Below are positions 34,839 to 44,662 of a stretch of 64,000 bases of DNA, piece after piece. The translations under genes and the position numbers were made by a program. The DNA lies in assembly GCA_900466875.1 (NCBI GenBank), contig UBNQ01000013.1, forward strand, positions 121,096 to 185,095, given 5' to 3'. This DNA comes from Hyphomicrobiales bacterium (GTDB taxonomy: Bacteria; Pseudomonadota; Alphaproteobacteria; Rhizobiales; Rhizobiaceae). The number at the start of each line of letters is the position of its first letter. Within the stretch, counting starts at the first letter, position 1. The notes beneath the pieces were generated by a model that was not told where the DNA came from, searched no databases, and was given only the letters and a program-made list of their open reading frames with translations.

Positions 34839-37166
34839 TTATCTGGTGTACGAAACCGGTTCCGGCTGTGATGCCTCGACCACCGCGAGTGCCGCCATGT
34901 TGACGACGCCGCGTGATGTAACGGAAGGCGCCAGAATATGAGCCGGCTTGCGTGTGCCGAGCAGGATCGGCCCGACATGCAGTGCGTCCATCATCATCCG
35001 CACGAGGCCAAGCGAGATATTGGCGGCATCGAGGTTCGGGAAGATCAGAAGATTGGCTTCGCCCGTCAGCGAGCTGTTCGGCATGGCGCGCTTGCGCAGC
35101 GCCTCGTTGAGCGCCGAGCCGCCCTGCATTTCGCCATCGACCTCGAGTTCGGGCGCATCCTTGCGGATGATCTCCAGCGCGGCGCGCATCTTGCGGGCGC
35201 TTTCCGAATCGCGGGAACCGAAATTGGAGTGGCAGATCAGGGCAGCCTTCGGTTCGATACCGAAACGACGGACTTCCTGAGCCGCAAGGATAGCGATTTC
35301 CGCAAGCTCTTCCGCCGTCGGATTGTAGTTGACGAACGTGTCGGTGAAGAAGATCGCGCCCTGCTGCGAGATCAGCAGGCTGAGGCCGGCATTGGTGCAG
35401 GCGCCTTCACGCTTGCCGATGATCTGGTTCACGTCGCGCAGATGGCGGTCGTAGCGGCCTTCGAGACCGCAGATCAGCGCATCGGCTTCGCCGCGCTTCA
35501 CCGACAGGGCACCGATCACGGTGTTGTTGGTGCGCACGACGGTTCTGGCCGTTTCGGGGTTGACGCCGTTTCGACCGACCAGCGCGAAATAGTCCTCGAC
35601 ATAGTCGCGGTAGCGCGGATCGTCTTCCGGGTTGACGACGCTGAAATCGACGTTCGGACGGATACGGATGCCGAAACGCTGCAGCCGGGCCTCGATGACC
35701 GAAGGTCGGCCGATCAGCACGGGGCGAGCGATCTCCTCTTCAAGCAGCACCTGGGCGGCGCGCAGCACGCGTTCGTCTTCGCCTTCGGCAAAGATCACGC
35801 GCTTCTTTTCCGCGACCTTGGCGGCTGCGAAAATCGGCTTCATGACGAAGCCGGAGCGCCAGACGAAACGGTTCAGCTGGTCGAGATAAGCCTCGAAATC
35901 CTGGATCGGACGGGCCGCAACACCGCTTTCGGCAGCCGCGCGGGCAACTGCCGGTGCGATACGCAGGATGAGGCGCGGATCGAACGGTGAAGGGATGAGG
36001 TAGTCAGGCCCGAAGATCGGCGTTTCGCCGGAATAGGCCTTTGCCGCGACGTCCGAAACCTCTTCGCGGGCAAGGGCTGCGATAGCCTTGACCGCGGCCA
36101 TCTTCATTTCCTCGTTGATCGTGCTCGCGCCGCAATCGAGCGCACCGCGGAAGATATACGGGAAACAGAGGACGTTGTTCACCTGGTTGGCGAAGTCGGA
36201 ACGACCGGTGCAGATCATCGCGTCCGGGCGTGCCTGACGGGCCAGTTCCGGCATGATTTCCGGCGTCGGATTGGCAAGCGCCATGATCAGCGGCTTTTCC
36301 GCCATGCGTACGAGAAGTTCCGGCTTCAGCACGCCTGGGGCAGAGAGGCCGAGGAAAACGTCGGCGCCGTCGATGCTGTCGGCCAGAACGCGATTGTCGC
36401 TCTTCTGCACATAAACCGACTTCCATTCGTCCATCAGCTCGGTACGGCCTTCATAGACGAGGCCTTCGATATCGTGGACCCAGATGTTTTCCTTTTTCGC
36501 GCCGAGCGAAACCAGGAGATTGAGGCAGGCGAGCGCGGCAGCGCCGGCACCCGACGTGACGATCTTGACGTCGGTGATCGACTTGCCGGCCAGTTCCAGG
36601 CCGTTCAGGATCGCCGCCGCAACGATGATCGCGGTGCCATGCTGGTCGTCATGGAAGACCGGGATGTTCATCTTCTCGCGCAGCTGGCGCTCGACCTCGA
36701 AACATTCCGGCGCCTTGATGTCTTCAAGGTTGATGCCGCCGAAGGTCGGTTCCAGTGCGGAGACGGTCGAGACCATCTCGTCGATGCCGGGGGCATCGAT
36801 CTCGATGTCGAAGACGTCGATGCCGGCGAATTTCTTGAACAGGACGGCCTTGCCTTCCATCACCGGCTTCGAGGCCAGCGGGCCGATATTGCCGAGCCCG
36901 AGCACGGCCGTTCCGTTGGAAATGACGGCGACAAGGTTGGCGCGCGCTGTGTAATCGGCAGCGGCATCCGGATTGTCGCGGATCGCGAGGCAGGGCGCGG
37001 CAACGCCGGGAGAATAGGCCAGCGCGAGATCACGCTGGTTCCCGAGCGGCTTGGTGGCCTGGATCTCCAGCTTGCCGGGACGCGGATACCGGTGGAAAAA
37101 CAATGCCTGTTCATCAAGATCCGCACTGCTCAGCGGGGCCGATTTCGAATTGTCCTGCGCGTCCAT
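34839..37166 (-). CDS. maeB: Malic enzyme with C-terminal phosphotransacetylase-like domain
   Basis: Cytoplasmic enzyme of 775 residues converting malate to pyruvate and CO2 with NAD(P). Residues about 1-430 are the malic enzyme part ([47 protein letters not shown]). Residues about 440-775 are a phosphate acetyltransferase-like domain ([20 protein letters not shown]), which in rhizobial enzymes is regulatory and lacks activity. Rhizobia carry two such enzymes, NAD-dependent Dme and NADP-dependent Tme; I cannot tell which this is. ATG at 37166 follows AGGAG at good spacing; GTG at 37172 is less likely. Malic enzyme feeds acetyl-CoA supply during growth on dicarboxylates. Confidence 0.93.
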   Translation of the reverse strand: MDAQDNSKSAPLSSADLDEQALFFHRYPRPGKLEIQATKPLGNQRDLALAYSPGVAAPCLAIRDNPDAAADYTARANLVAVISNGTAVLGLGNIGPLASKPVMEGKAVLFKKFAGIDVFDIEIDAPGIDEMVSTVSALEPTFGGINLEDIKAPECFEVERQLREKMNIPVFHDDQHGTAIIVAAAILNGLELAGKSITDVKIVTSGAGAAALACLNLLVSLGAKKENIWVHDIEGLVYEGRTELMDEWKSVYVQKSDNRVLADSIDGADVFLGLSAPGVLKPELLVRMAEKPLIMALANPTPEIMPELARQARPDAMICTGRSDFANQVNNVLCFPYIFRGALDCGASTINEEMKMAAVKAIAALAREEVSDVAAKAYSGETPIFGPDYLIPSPFDPRLILRIAPAVARAAAESGVAARPIQDFEAYLDQLNRFVWRSGFVMKPIFAAAKVAEKKRVIFAEGEDERVLRAAQVLLEEEIARPVLIGRPSVIEARLQRFGIRIRPNVDFSVVNPEDDPRYRDYVEDYFALVGRNGVNPETARTVVRTNNTVIGALSVKRGEADALICGLEGRYDRHLRDVNQIIGKREGACTNAGLSLLISQQGAIFFTDTFVNYNPTAEELAEIAILAAQEVRRFGIEPKAALICHSNFGSRDSESARKMRAALEIIRKDAPELEVDGEMQGGSALNEALRKRAMPNSSLTGEANLLIFPNLDAANISLGLVRMMMDALHVGPILLGTRKPAHILAPSVTSRGVVNMAALAVVEASQPEPVSYTR

Positions 37167-37375
37167 ACTCACTCCTGCTTACCCTATCAAATATCCATAT
37201 CGGGGCGAATGCGGCCTCTCATTACATCAAACAGCGCCACGGAACAGCAGGTAATTTGATCGATGTAAGGAAATCGAAACGACATCTGTCGGCACCGCAC
37301 GGCCCCTCCTGTCATCATCTTGAAACAAGACTCTGGTTTTCAGGCGGCGGGGCGGGCTATGAAAGGACGACTTCC

Positions 37376-38191
37376 GTGACAGCGACAGGTGAGACCAGGA
37401 ATTTCAGGACCTTGTTCATCTCCGACGTACATCTCGGTTCGAAGGCGGCGCGGACGGAACTCCTGCTGGATTTCCTGAAATATCATGAAGCGGATACGGT
37501 GTTTCTCGTGGGCGACATCGTCGACGGCTGGCGGCTGAAGCGCAGCTGGTTCTGGCCGCAGGGCTGCAACGATGTGGTCCAGAAGCTTCTGCGCAAGGCG
37601 CGCAAGGGCACCCGCATCGTCTACATCCCCGGCAATCACGACGAATTTCTCCGGGCTTTCCCCGGCACCCATTTCGGCGGCATCGAGGTCGCCGATCGCG
37701 CGATCCACGAGATGGCCGACGGCAAGAAATATCTGGTCCTGCACGGCGACGAGTTCGACGTGGTCGTTCGCAACGCCCGCCTTCTCGCCTATCTGGGTGA
37801 CTGGGCCTATGACGCGGCGATCGCGATCAATGTCGTGCTGGCAGCGATCCGTCGCCGTCTCGGCATGCCTTACTGGTCGTTTTCTGCCTGGGCAAAGCTG
37901 CAGGTCAAGCATGCGGTCAATTTCATCGGCGAGTTCCAGAAGGTCGTGGCCGACGAGGCCCGTCGAAACAAGGTCGACGGCGTCATCTGCGGACATATCC
38001 ATCACGCGGTGATGACCGATATCGACGGCATCCATTACGTCAATACCGGCGACTGGGTCGAAAGCTGCACGGCGATCGCCGAACATCACGACGGTACGCT
38101 GGAACTGATCACCTGGCGCGATATCAAAGTGACAGCCGAACTGCATGCCCTGCCGGCACCGTCGAGCGCCAAGAATATGCAGGCGGCGTAA
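37376..38191 (+). CDS. LpxH-like calcineurin-type phosphoesterase
   Basis: Metallophosphoesterase of 271 residues in the UDP-2,3-diacylglucosamine diphosphatase-like group. Metal-site motifs are FISDVHLGSKAAR, FLVGDIVDGWRL, PGNHDEF, VLHGDEFD and CGHIHHAV. Start is GTG at 37376 behind AAGGA; the frame is open further upstream but that part overlaps the maeB leader. True lipid A synthesis in many alphaproteobacteria uses LpxI, so this homologue may act on another substrate; lpx neighbours are absent. Divergent from maeB. Confidence 0.85.
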   Translation: MTATGETRNFRTLFISDVHLGSKAARTELLLDFLKYHEADTVFLVGDIVDGWRLKRSWFWPQGCNDVVQKLLRKARKGTRIVYIPGNHDEFLRAFPGTHFGGIEVADRAIHEMADGKKYLVLHGDEFDVVVRNARLLAYLGDWAYDAAIAINVVLAAIRRRLGMPYWSFSAWAKLQVKHAVNFIGEFQKVVADEARRNKVDGVICGHIHHAVMTDIDGIHYVNTGDWVESCTAIAEHHDGTLELITWRDIKVTAELHALPAPSSAKNMQAA

Positions 38192-38258
38192 TCCGCACGA
38201 AATCTTCACGAGCGATACACTTTGTTTTCGCACAAAACGTGTAGCCCGGTTTTCATTG

Positions 38259-38300
38259 CAAATGGCGGTGATAGTCTCGACGGACTTTCACCGCCATTTG
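38259..38300 (+). promoter_or_regulatory. 13-bp perfect inverted repeat just upstream of the MFS start
   Basis: CAAATGGCGGTGA (38259-38271) and TCACCGCCATTTG (38288-38300) are exact reverse complements with a 16-base spacer, ending seven bases before the GTG start at 38308. No T-run follows, so it is not a typical terminator. It could be an operator or an mRNA hairpin shielding the translation start. Confidence 0.55.
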
Positions 38301-38307
38301 TGATTCC

Positions 38308-39498
38308 GTGACCATTGCCGCAAAACCGTCTGCCGCTCCGCCGCAGTTCCAGCTTCGTTGTTCCCTGGCCTATGCGGCACCCATGTCGCTCAACGGCATC
38401 CTGGTGCCTTACCTTCCTTTATGGCTCCACGGCCTGAATTTTTCGCCGATGCAGATCGGTGCGATCCTTGCAGCCCAGGTCGTATTTCGGGTCTTTGTAG
38501 CAATGGGAACGGGGTCTCTTTCCGCCCGAGCGTCGGACCCGCGCCATATTCTCGTCTGGTCGGCGGCAACCTCGCTGCTGTCGATCCTCGGGCTGATCGT
38601 CAGTGGCGACTTCTGGGTCGTGTTTGCAGCCGTGGCGGTGCAGGCAGCCCTGTTTGCGCCCTACACTCCGATCGTCGAATCGATCTCGATCTCCGGCGTC
38701 AAGCGATGGGGATTTCACTACGGGAAAATGCGCGTCTGGGGATCGGTCGGCTTCGTTGCGACAACGCTGGTCGCCGGAAGCCTTTCGACGGCCATTGGCA
38801 ATATCGCCATCCCGCTCATGTTGGCCGGCGTGTTGCTGGCGTCCTTGCTTGTCGCCTTCATCGCACCCCGGCTGGACATGCGGGTCGGCCCCAAAGCCGA
38901 CGTGCGACCTTTGAAAGCGCCGCGCCGCCCGCTCGGCGCTTCGGTCCATCTCCTTCTGATCGGTGCCTCGCTCATCCAATCGAGCCATGGCATGTTTTAC
39001 GGGTTCAGCACGATCCAGTGGCAGGCGATGGGCTTTTCCAATGGCGCGATCTCTACCTTGTGGTGCATCGGCGTCATTGCCGAAATAGGCATCTTTTTTG
39101 TCTCCGGCGGCCTGGCAAGGCGCCTCACGCCACTCGGTCTTCTCTATTTTGGCGGCCTGATGGCGATCCTGCGCTGGACATTCTTTCCGATCGGATCCGA
39201 TGTCTGGTATTATGGTTTCCTGCAGATTTTTCACGCTTTCAGCTTCGCCTGCGTTCACCTCGGACTGCAATATCGGCTGTCGGAAATGGTCGGAGAGGAT
39301 CAGCAGGCATCGGCGCAGGGCGTCTACGTCGCCTATAACGGCACGTTCCTGGCCGTATCCACACTGCTTGCGGGCGTCATCTATCGCGAACTGGAAATCT
39401 ACGGCTATTTCGCCATGGCGCTCCTGGCCTTGATGGGGCTCGCCGTACTCGCATTTGCTGTTCGCTCTCAGCCCCACAGATCGGGTTCAGGCGGATAG
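38308..39498 (+). CDS. MFS transporter (HcaT/sugar-type, MFS_1_like)
   Basis: Integral membrane protein of 396 residues with about 12 hydrophobic segments. The N-terminal helix pattern (SLAYAAPMSLNGILVPYLPL, then LHGLNFSPMQIGAILAAQVV) and the RVWGSVGFVA motif in TM5 region match the 3-phenylpropionate/nucleoside/LacY-related MFS branch. GTG start at 38308 lacks a ribosome site and lies right after a long inverted repeat. Its 3' end overlaps the convergent dipeptide epimerase gene by 31 bases. Substrate unknown. Confidence 0.85.
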   Translation: MTIAAKPSAAPPQFQLRCSLAYAAPMSLNGILVPYLPLWLHGLNFSPMQIGAILAAQVVFRVFVAMGTGSLSARASDPRHILVWSAATSLLSILGLIVSGDFWVVFAAVAVQAALFAPYTPIVESISISGVKRWGFHYGKMRVWGSVGFVATTLVAGSLSTAIGNIAIPLMLAGVLLASLLVAFIAPRLDMRVGPKADVRPLKAPRRPLGASVHLLLIGASLIQSSHGMFYGFSTIQWQAMGFSNGAISTLWCIGVIAEIGIFFVSGGLARRLTPLGLLYFGGLMAILRWTFFPIGSDVWYYGFLQIFHAFSFACVHLGLQYRLSEMVGEDQQASAQGVYVAYNGTFLAVSTLLAGVIYRELEIYGYFAMALLALMGLAVLAFAVRSQPHRSGSGG

Positions 39499-40451
39499 AC
39501 GAGCGACCCCTCGTAACGCAGCCCTCCGGGTCGATCGTGGACAAGGAGCAGCGGGCCGTCGAGATCGGCATAATCGCAGCCCTGCGCCAGAAGCACCGCA
39601 GGCGCCATGGCAAGCGACGTGCCGACCATGCAGCCAACCATGATCTGAAAACCCAGTCGCTGCGCCTCGGCTTTCATCAAAAGCGCCTCCGTCAGTCCAC
39701 CCGTCTTGTCGAGCTTGATGTTCACCGCGTCATAACGGTTGCGCAGCAGGGCAAGATCGGCGGTGGAATGGACGCTCTCGTCGGCGCAGACCGGAACGGG
39801 CCGCTTTATCTGCGAGAGGATCGTGTCCTTGCCGGCAGGAAGCGGCTGTTCGATCAGCGAGATATTCAACTCCGCGGCGATGGCCAGATGCCGCTCGATG
39901 TTGTCCTCGGTCCAGCCCTCGTTGGCGTCGACGATAATGCGCGCGTCGGGAGCCGAATCACGCACGGCGCGCAGGCGCGATTCGTCATCGTCGGTACCGA
40001 GCTTGATCTTCAGAAGCGGGCGTTGACTGTTCCTGAGCGCATCGGCGCCCATGGTTTCGGCGTCCGCTAGCGACAAAGTGAATGCGGTGACGATCGGTTC
40101 ACGGCCGGTCGCGCCGATGACTGTGGCGACAGGGCGTTTCGAACGTTTGGCCTCAAGGTCCCAGAGGGCGCAGTCGGCGGCGTTGCGGGCAGCCCCGGGC
40201 TTCATCGCGGATTGCAGCCGATCGCGGGTGAGACCAGCCTCGATCGCCTTTGCTGCTGCCTTTATTTCGGCCATCACCGCGTCCATCGTCTCGCCGTAAC
40301 GGCGATAGGGAACGCACTCGCCGCGCCCTGTCACGCCATCTTCGGAAATACTGCAGACGATGACATCCGCCTCCGTCTTCGATCCGCGCGAAATGGTGAA
40401 GCTGCCGGCGATGGGAAACGCCTCGATTGTTGCTTCAAGGTGACGGGCCAT
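39468..40451 (-). CDS. Enolase-superfamily dipeptide epimerase / DgcA-type racemase
   Basis: Enzyme of 327 residues in the muconate-lactonizing subgroup. Catalytic lysine motif LLKIKLG, metal ligands in IIVDANEGW, SLIEQPLP and VCADESVH, and the second lysine in AVNIKLDKTGG are all present. This is the L-Ala-D/L-Glu epimerase pattern, used to recycle murein peptides; the same family includes the N-acetyl-D-Glu racemase DgcA, but no DgcN gene is next to it. I chose ATG at 40451 (MARHLEATIEAFPIAG); the frame is open 22 codons further. Convergent overlap with the MFS gene. Confidence 0.87.
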   Translation of the reverse strand: MARHLEATIEAFPIAGSFTISRGSKTEADVIVCSISEDGVTGRGECVPYRRYGETMDAVMAEIKAAAKAIEAGLTRDRLQSAMKPGAARNAADCALWDLEAKRSKRPVATVIGATGREPIVTAFTLSLADAETMGADALRNSQRPLLKIKLGTDDDESRLRAVRDSAPDARIIVDANEGWTEDNIERHLAIAAELNISLIEQPLPAGKDTILSQIKRPVPVCADESVHSTADLALLRNRYDAVNIKLDKTGGLTEALLMKAEAQRLGFQIMVGCMVGTSLAMAPAVLLAQGCDYADLDGPLLLVHDRPGGLRYEGSLVYPPEPDLWG

Positions 40452-40562
40452 CGTTTTCAGCGTCCTGTTGTGGCAAATCCGGTCGATGCGGCTATATTGC
40501 GTTTTCCCGGAATGCAATCAATGCATTGCGGTAAGACCAATTGAAGCGAGTACCCGCACCCC

Positions 40563-41705
40563 GTGAGTTCCAGCCCGGCAAAGATCGAAACAGAAGAATT
40601 GTCGGATGGCGCAGAACGCTATGTTCTGACGGGGGATTGGCGCAATCATTCCATTGCAGCAGTCCTGAAGGACCTTGAGCAATTCGAGAAATCCGGCGGG
40701 CAGAGCAAGGTCGAAATCGACCTGTCCGGCGTTTCCGGAATAGACACCGCCGGTGCCTGGCTGATTCGCCGATTGATGACTGCCAAAAGCGGCGAGGGGC
40801 GCGAAGCCTCGCTTTCCGGCGGCAACGGCTCGATCGAGGAATTGATCAGCGCGCTGCCGGAGACGACGCCCGCCCCGCCGGCCGCAGGTCCCGACAAGCG
40901 CAGCCGTTTCGAGCGCATTTTCACGCCGCCCGGAAAACTCGTCTTTGAAGTCGGCCGCGATTTTTACGCGGCGATGAATATTCTCGGATCGGCAGTAAGG
41001 GGCGCACAACTGAAATTCGGCCGGGGTGCCGGTGTGTCTCCTGCCTCCGTCGTCACCCATATCGACCGCATGGGCGTTCGTGCGGTGCCGATCATCGTGT
41101 TGATGTCCTTCCTGATCGGCGCGATCATTGCTCAGCAGGGCGCCTTCCAGCTGCGTTACTTCGGCGCCGAAATCTTCGTGGTCGACCTCGTCGGCATCCT
41201 GCAGCTTCGCGAGATCGGCGTGCTTCTGACCGCCATCATGATCGCCGGCCGCTCCGGCAGCGCGATCACCGCCGAGATCGGCTCGATGAAGATGCGCGAG
41301 GAGATCGACGCGCTGACGGTCATCGGCCTGAACCCAATCGGTGTGCTGATTTTCCCGCGTCTCGTGGCGCTGACCATCGCATTGCCGCTGCTGACCATCA
41401 TTGCGAACTTTGCCGCCCTTTACGGCGCGGCCGTCGTTGCGCTGCTTTATTCCGGCATCACCTTCGACACCTATCTCTCGCGCCTGCATGAGGCGATCGA
41501 CCATACGTCGATTGCATCCGGCATGATCAAGGCGCCGTTCATGGCGCTCGCGATCGGCATCGTTGCGGCCGTCGAGGGCATGAAGGTCGGCGGCAGCGCG
41601 GAATCGCTTGGCCAGCACGTGACGGCATCGGTGGTCAAAGCGATCTTCGCCGTCATTCTCATCGATGCGCTTTTTGCCATCTTCTACTCCGCGATCGACT
41701 TCTAG
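40563..41705 (+). CDS. mlaE: MlaE-type ABC permease with N-terminal STAS domain
   Basis: Inner-membrane permease of a phospholipid transport system, 380 residues. The first 105 residues form a STAS-like domain (VEIDLSGVSGIDTAGAWLIR). The MlaE permease follows, with about five to six hydrophobic segments and the signatures SFLIGAIIAQQGAFQLRYFG, AGRSGSAITAEIGSMKMREE and EIDALTVIGLNPIGVLIFPR. In E. coli the STAS component is the separate protein MlaB; here it is fused, the usual alphaproteobacterial form. GTG start. First of four genes with mlaF, mlaD and a lipoprotein. Direction of lipid transport (retrograde to inner membrane) is known for Mla and inferred here. Confidence 0.93.
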   Translation: MSSSPAKIETEELSDGAERYVLTGDWRNHSIAAVLKDLEQFEKSGGQSKVEIDLSGVSGIDTAGAWLIRRLMTAKSGEGREASLSGGNGSIEELISALPETTPAPPAAGPDKRSRFERIFTPPGKLVFEVGRDFYAAMNILGSAVRGAQLKFGRGAGVSPASVVTHIDRMGVRAVPIIVLMSFLIGAIIAQQGAFQLRYFGAEIFVVDLVGILQLREIGVLLTAIMIAGRSGSAITAEIGSMKMREEIDALTVIGLNPIGVLIFPRLVALTIALPLLTIIANFAALYGAAVVALLYSGITFDTYLSRLHEAIDHTSIASGMIKAPFMALAIGIVAAVEGMKVGGSAESLGQHVTASVVKAIFAVILIDALFAIFYSAIDF

Positions 41706-41709
41706 GGGA

Positions 41710-42576
41710 ATGGCTTTGGCAGACGAGCAGCAGACCATGGAGAGAGAAGCGAAGGACGACCGCCAGGTCGTGCTTTCCGTGCGGGATCTGACCGTGGGCT
41801 TCGGTGACAAGATCGTTCTCGACAACCTCAACCTGGATATCTACCGCGGCGAGATTCTCGGCTTCGTCGGTGCGTCCGGTACGGGTAAATCGGTGCTGAT
41901 GCGTACGGTTTTGCGCCTGCTGCCGCATCGTTCTGGCACGATCGAAATCCTGGGCTCCAATTACGAGAAGGCCTCGGATGAGGAGCGTATCGCGCTCGAC
42001 ACCCGGCTTGGCGTGCTCTTCCAGCACGGCGCACTGTTTTCCGCCCTGACGGTAAAGGAAAACATCCAGCTTCCGATGCGCGAATATCTCGATCTGCCAC
42101 AGTCGCTGATGGATGAGCTCGCTTACGTGAAGCTCGAAATGGTCGGCTTGCCGCCTGACGCAGCTGACAAATATCCGTCTGAGCTTTCCGGCGGCATGAT
42201 CAAGCGTGCAGCGCTTGCTCGTGCGTTGGCGCTCGACCCCGACCTCGTCTTCCTCGACGAACCGACCTCGGGTCTCGATCCGATCGGGGCGGCCGACTTC
42301 GACGCGCTGATCGCCAAGCTGCGCGATACGTTGGGCCTGACCGTGTATATGGTCACCCACGACCTCGACAGCCTGTTTTCGGTCTGTGACCGTATTGCCG
42401 TGCTCGGAGAGAAACGGGTATTGGTGGAAGGAACGCTGCAGGATATGTTCGCGTTTGATGATCCGTGGGTCCAGTCCTATTTCCGCGGCAAGCGTGCGCG
42501 CACCGTCGTGACCAATGAAAACCAGCCGGCAGACACAAGGTCGGCAGATGCAGGCCCGACAGAGGCAGGGAAGTGA
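41710..42576 (+). CDS. mlaF: MlaF-type ABC ATPase
   Basis: ATP-binding subunit of the Mla transporter, 288 residues. Walker A GASGTGKSV, signature LSGGMIKRAALARALALDPD, Walker B LVFLDEPTSGLDP, and H-loop MVTHDLDS. The C-terminal 25 residues are an extra polar tail. I chose ATG at 41710, four bases after the mlaE stop; TTG two codons later has slightly better ribosome-site spacing, and an in-frame ATG at 41665 lies within mlaE. Confidence 0.93.
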   Translation: MALADEQQTMEREAKDDRQVVLSVRDLTVGFGDKIVLDNLNLDIYRGEILGFVGASGTGKSVLMRTVLRLLPHRSGTIEILGSNYEKASDEERIALDTRLGVLFQHGALFSALTVKENIQLPMREYLDLPQSLMDELAYVKLEMVGLPPDAADKYPSELSGGMIKRAALARALALDPDLVFLDEPTSGLDPIGAADFDALIAKLRDTLGLTVYMVTHDLDSLFSVCDRIAVLGEKRVLVEGTLQDMFAFDDPWVQSYFRGKRARTVVTNENQPADTRSADAGPTEAGK

Positions 42577-42584
42577 TCTAACCC

Positions 42585-43955
42585 ATGGAAACCAAAGCAA
42601 ATTACGCCCTGGTGGGTTTCTTCACGCTGCTGGTGATCGCAGCCGCCTTCGGTTTTGTCTACTGGATGGCGCAGTCCGGTCGCGGCGGGCCTATGGCCGA
42701 GCTTGCGATTCGCATTCCCGGCTCGGCAAACGGCCTGTCCGTTGGTTCCCCGGTTCGCTTCAACGGTATTGCGGTCGGTTCCGTGCGCGGCCTGACGATC
42801 GATCCGGATGATCCGCGTTATTCGATCGCTTTCACCGAAGTGCGCGCCGATGCGCCCGTCTACCAGTCGACCAAGGCCGTGCTGGAAGTGCAGGGTCTGA
42901 CGGGTGCTGCCTATATCGAACTTTCCGGTGGCGCCAAGGGTGAGGAAAACATTCTCCAGAAGTCGATGGAGGCAGGCCGACCGGCCGTGCTGATCGCCGA
43001 TCAATCGAGCGTCACCAACCTTCTGGCGACGGCTGACAAGATTCTCGAACGGGCCGATCAGGCGATCGGCGACATTCAGGGCTTTGTCGGCGATGCGCGA
43101 GGGCCGCTCACCCAGACGATCCGCAATGTCGAGACGTTTACGGCCGCGCTCAGCAACAATTCCGGCAATATCGACGAATTCCTGCATAGCCTTTCCACCC
43201 TGTCTGCAACCGTCGACAGGGTTTCCGGCACGCTCAACTCGACGCTCGAAGCCGCCGACCAGCTGGTCCGCGCGATCGATGCTCAGAGGATCAATCAGAT
43301 TGTTGCAAATGCCGAGCGTGTAACGCGCAACGTCGCCAACGCTTCGGACGATTTTGCGCCTCTGGTCGAGACGGTCAGGACGGCCGCGACAAGCTTTGCT
43401 CAGGCTGGCACCGATGCACAGGGCGTCCTGAAGCGGGCTGACAGCCTGCTCGCCGCCGTCGATCCAGGGCAGGTCGGCACAGCAGTCAGGAACATATCGG
43501 CAGCATCAGAAGACGCGCGCCAGACGCTGGCGTCCGCACGCAGCGTGGTCGACGACGTGTCGCATCGCTCCGAAGACATCAACAAGGCGATCACCGATTT
43601 CACCGAACTGGCGACGAAGCTCAACAACGCCTCAAGCCGCGTCGATGGCATTCTGGCAAAGGTCGACGGCCTCGTATCGAGCGACGATTCTCAAGGCCTG
43701 TTTGCCGAGGCGCGCAAGACGCTTGAATCCTTCCGCACCGTGGCACACAACATCAACGCGCGCGTCGGGCCGATCGCCGATAACCTGCAGCGTTTCTCAT
43801 CCAGCGGTCTCGGCGATGTGAAGGCGCTCGTGGACGACACGCGCCGTACGGTGAACTCGCTGAACCAGACCATCACCAATTTTGACCAGAATCCGCAGCG
43901 CTTGATCTTCGGCGGCGAGACCGTCAAGGAATATGACGGCAGGACGAGACGTTAA
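42585..43955 (+). CDS. mlaD: MlaD/MCE-domain protein
   Basis: Periplasmic lipid-binding subunit of the Mla system, 456 residues, anchored by one N-terminal helix (YALVGFFTLLVIAAAFGFVY). The MCE domain spans about 40-120 (IPGSANGLSVGSPVRFNGIA, VLEVQGLTGAAYIELSGG). The remaining 330 residues are mostly amphipathic helix with repeats rich in Ala/Asp/Ser/Arg, a long needle-like tail that E. coli MlaD (183 residues) lacks. This length resembles PqiB/MCE forms that bridge the periplasm. Follows mlaF by eight bases. Confidence 0.92.
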   Translation: METKANYALVGFFTLLVIAAAFGFVYWMAQSGRGGPMAELAIRIPGSANGLSVGSPVRFNGIAVGSVRGLTIDPDDPRYSIAFTEVRADAPVYQSTKAVLEVQGLTGAAYIELSGGAKGEENILQKSMEAGRPAVLIADQSSVTNLLATADKILERADQAIGDIQGFVGDARGPLTQTIRNVETFTAALSNNSGNIDEFLHSLSTLSATVDRVSGTLNSTLEAADQLVRAIDAQRINQIVANAERVTRNVANASDDFAPLVETVRTAATSFAQAGTDAQGVLKRADSLLAAVDPGQVGTAVRNISAASEDARQTLASARSVVDDVSHRSEDINKAITDFTELATKLNNASSRVDGILAKVDGLVSSDDSQGLFAEARKTLESFRTVAHNINARVGPIADNLQRFSSSGLGDVKALVDDTRRTVNSLNQTITNFDQNPQRLIFGGETVKEYDGRTRR

Positions 43956-43981
43956 GGCCGATGGCCAAGGGTAGGAAGTTC

Positions 43982-44596
43982 ATGAGCGTATCCAAGTTTC
44001 CGCACATCCCGGCCGGCCGCCGTTCCCTGGCTCTGGCCTTGCCCCTGCTTGCGGCACTGGTCACTGGCTGCGGCACCAAGGCGAACAACGACACGTTCGA
44101 CCTGTCGCTGACGCCGGCCACAGACGGCCCGTCAGCGAGAAGCCGCCAGATCCTGGTGCCGGAACCCACTGCGGTGAAGATGCTGGACAGCGAGCAGGTT
44201 GTCGTCCGCGTGTCTCCGTCGGAGGTCCAGTATCTCGCCAATTCCCGCTGGGGTGATCGCCTGCCGCGTCTGGTACAGTCGAAACTGGTCGAGGCGTTTG
44301 AGAATTCCGGCCGTGTCGGCGGCGTCGGCAAGCCGGGGCAGGGCCTCGCGATCGACTATCAGGTCGTTACCGACATCCGCGCCTTCGAAGTCACGACCGG
44401 TGGCAGCCGCGTGGCGAATGTCGAGATTTCGGCAAAGATCCTCAACGACCGCAATGGCAGCGTCCGCGCGCAGTCCGTCTTCAGGGGGACCTCTCCTGTT
44501 CGCGGAACCGAAAACAGCGACTTTGTCGAGGCGCTTGACCGCGCTTATGCCAAGGTCGGCGGCGAGATTGTCGACTGGGCTTTGAAATCGATGTGA
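43982..44596 (+). CDS. ABC-type transport auxiliary lipoprotein
   Basis: Outer-membrane or periplasmic lipoprotein of 204 residues. Lipobox LVTGC after a hydrophobic signal (ALALPLLAALVTGCG). The body matches the ABC_trans_aux / PqiC-like fold (SEVQYLANSRWGDRLPRLVQ). In this operon type it likely provides the outer-membrane end of the MlaEFD bridge in place of MlaA/MlaC. I prefer ATG at 43982, with AGGA at suitable distance; ATG at 43961 is in frame as well. Last gene of the Mla operon. Confidence 0.88.
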   Translation: MSVSKFPHIPAGRRSLALALPLLAALVTGCGTKANNDTFDLSLTPATDGPSARSRQILVPEPTAVKMLDSEQVVVRVSPSEVQYLANSRWGDRLPRLVQSKLVEAFENSGRVGGVGKPGQGLAIDYQVVTDIRAFEVTTGGSRVANVEISAKILNDRNGSVRAQSVFRGTSPVRGTENSDFVEALDRAYAKVGGEIVDWALKSM

Positions 44597-44662
44597 TTTC
44601 CCGGCAGGCAGGATAAGCTTTCCCAAGTCCGAATCGCTCGCGATCGTTCAGGGAAGGTGCCG

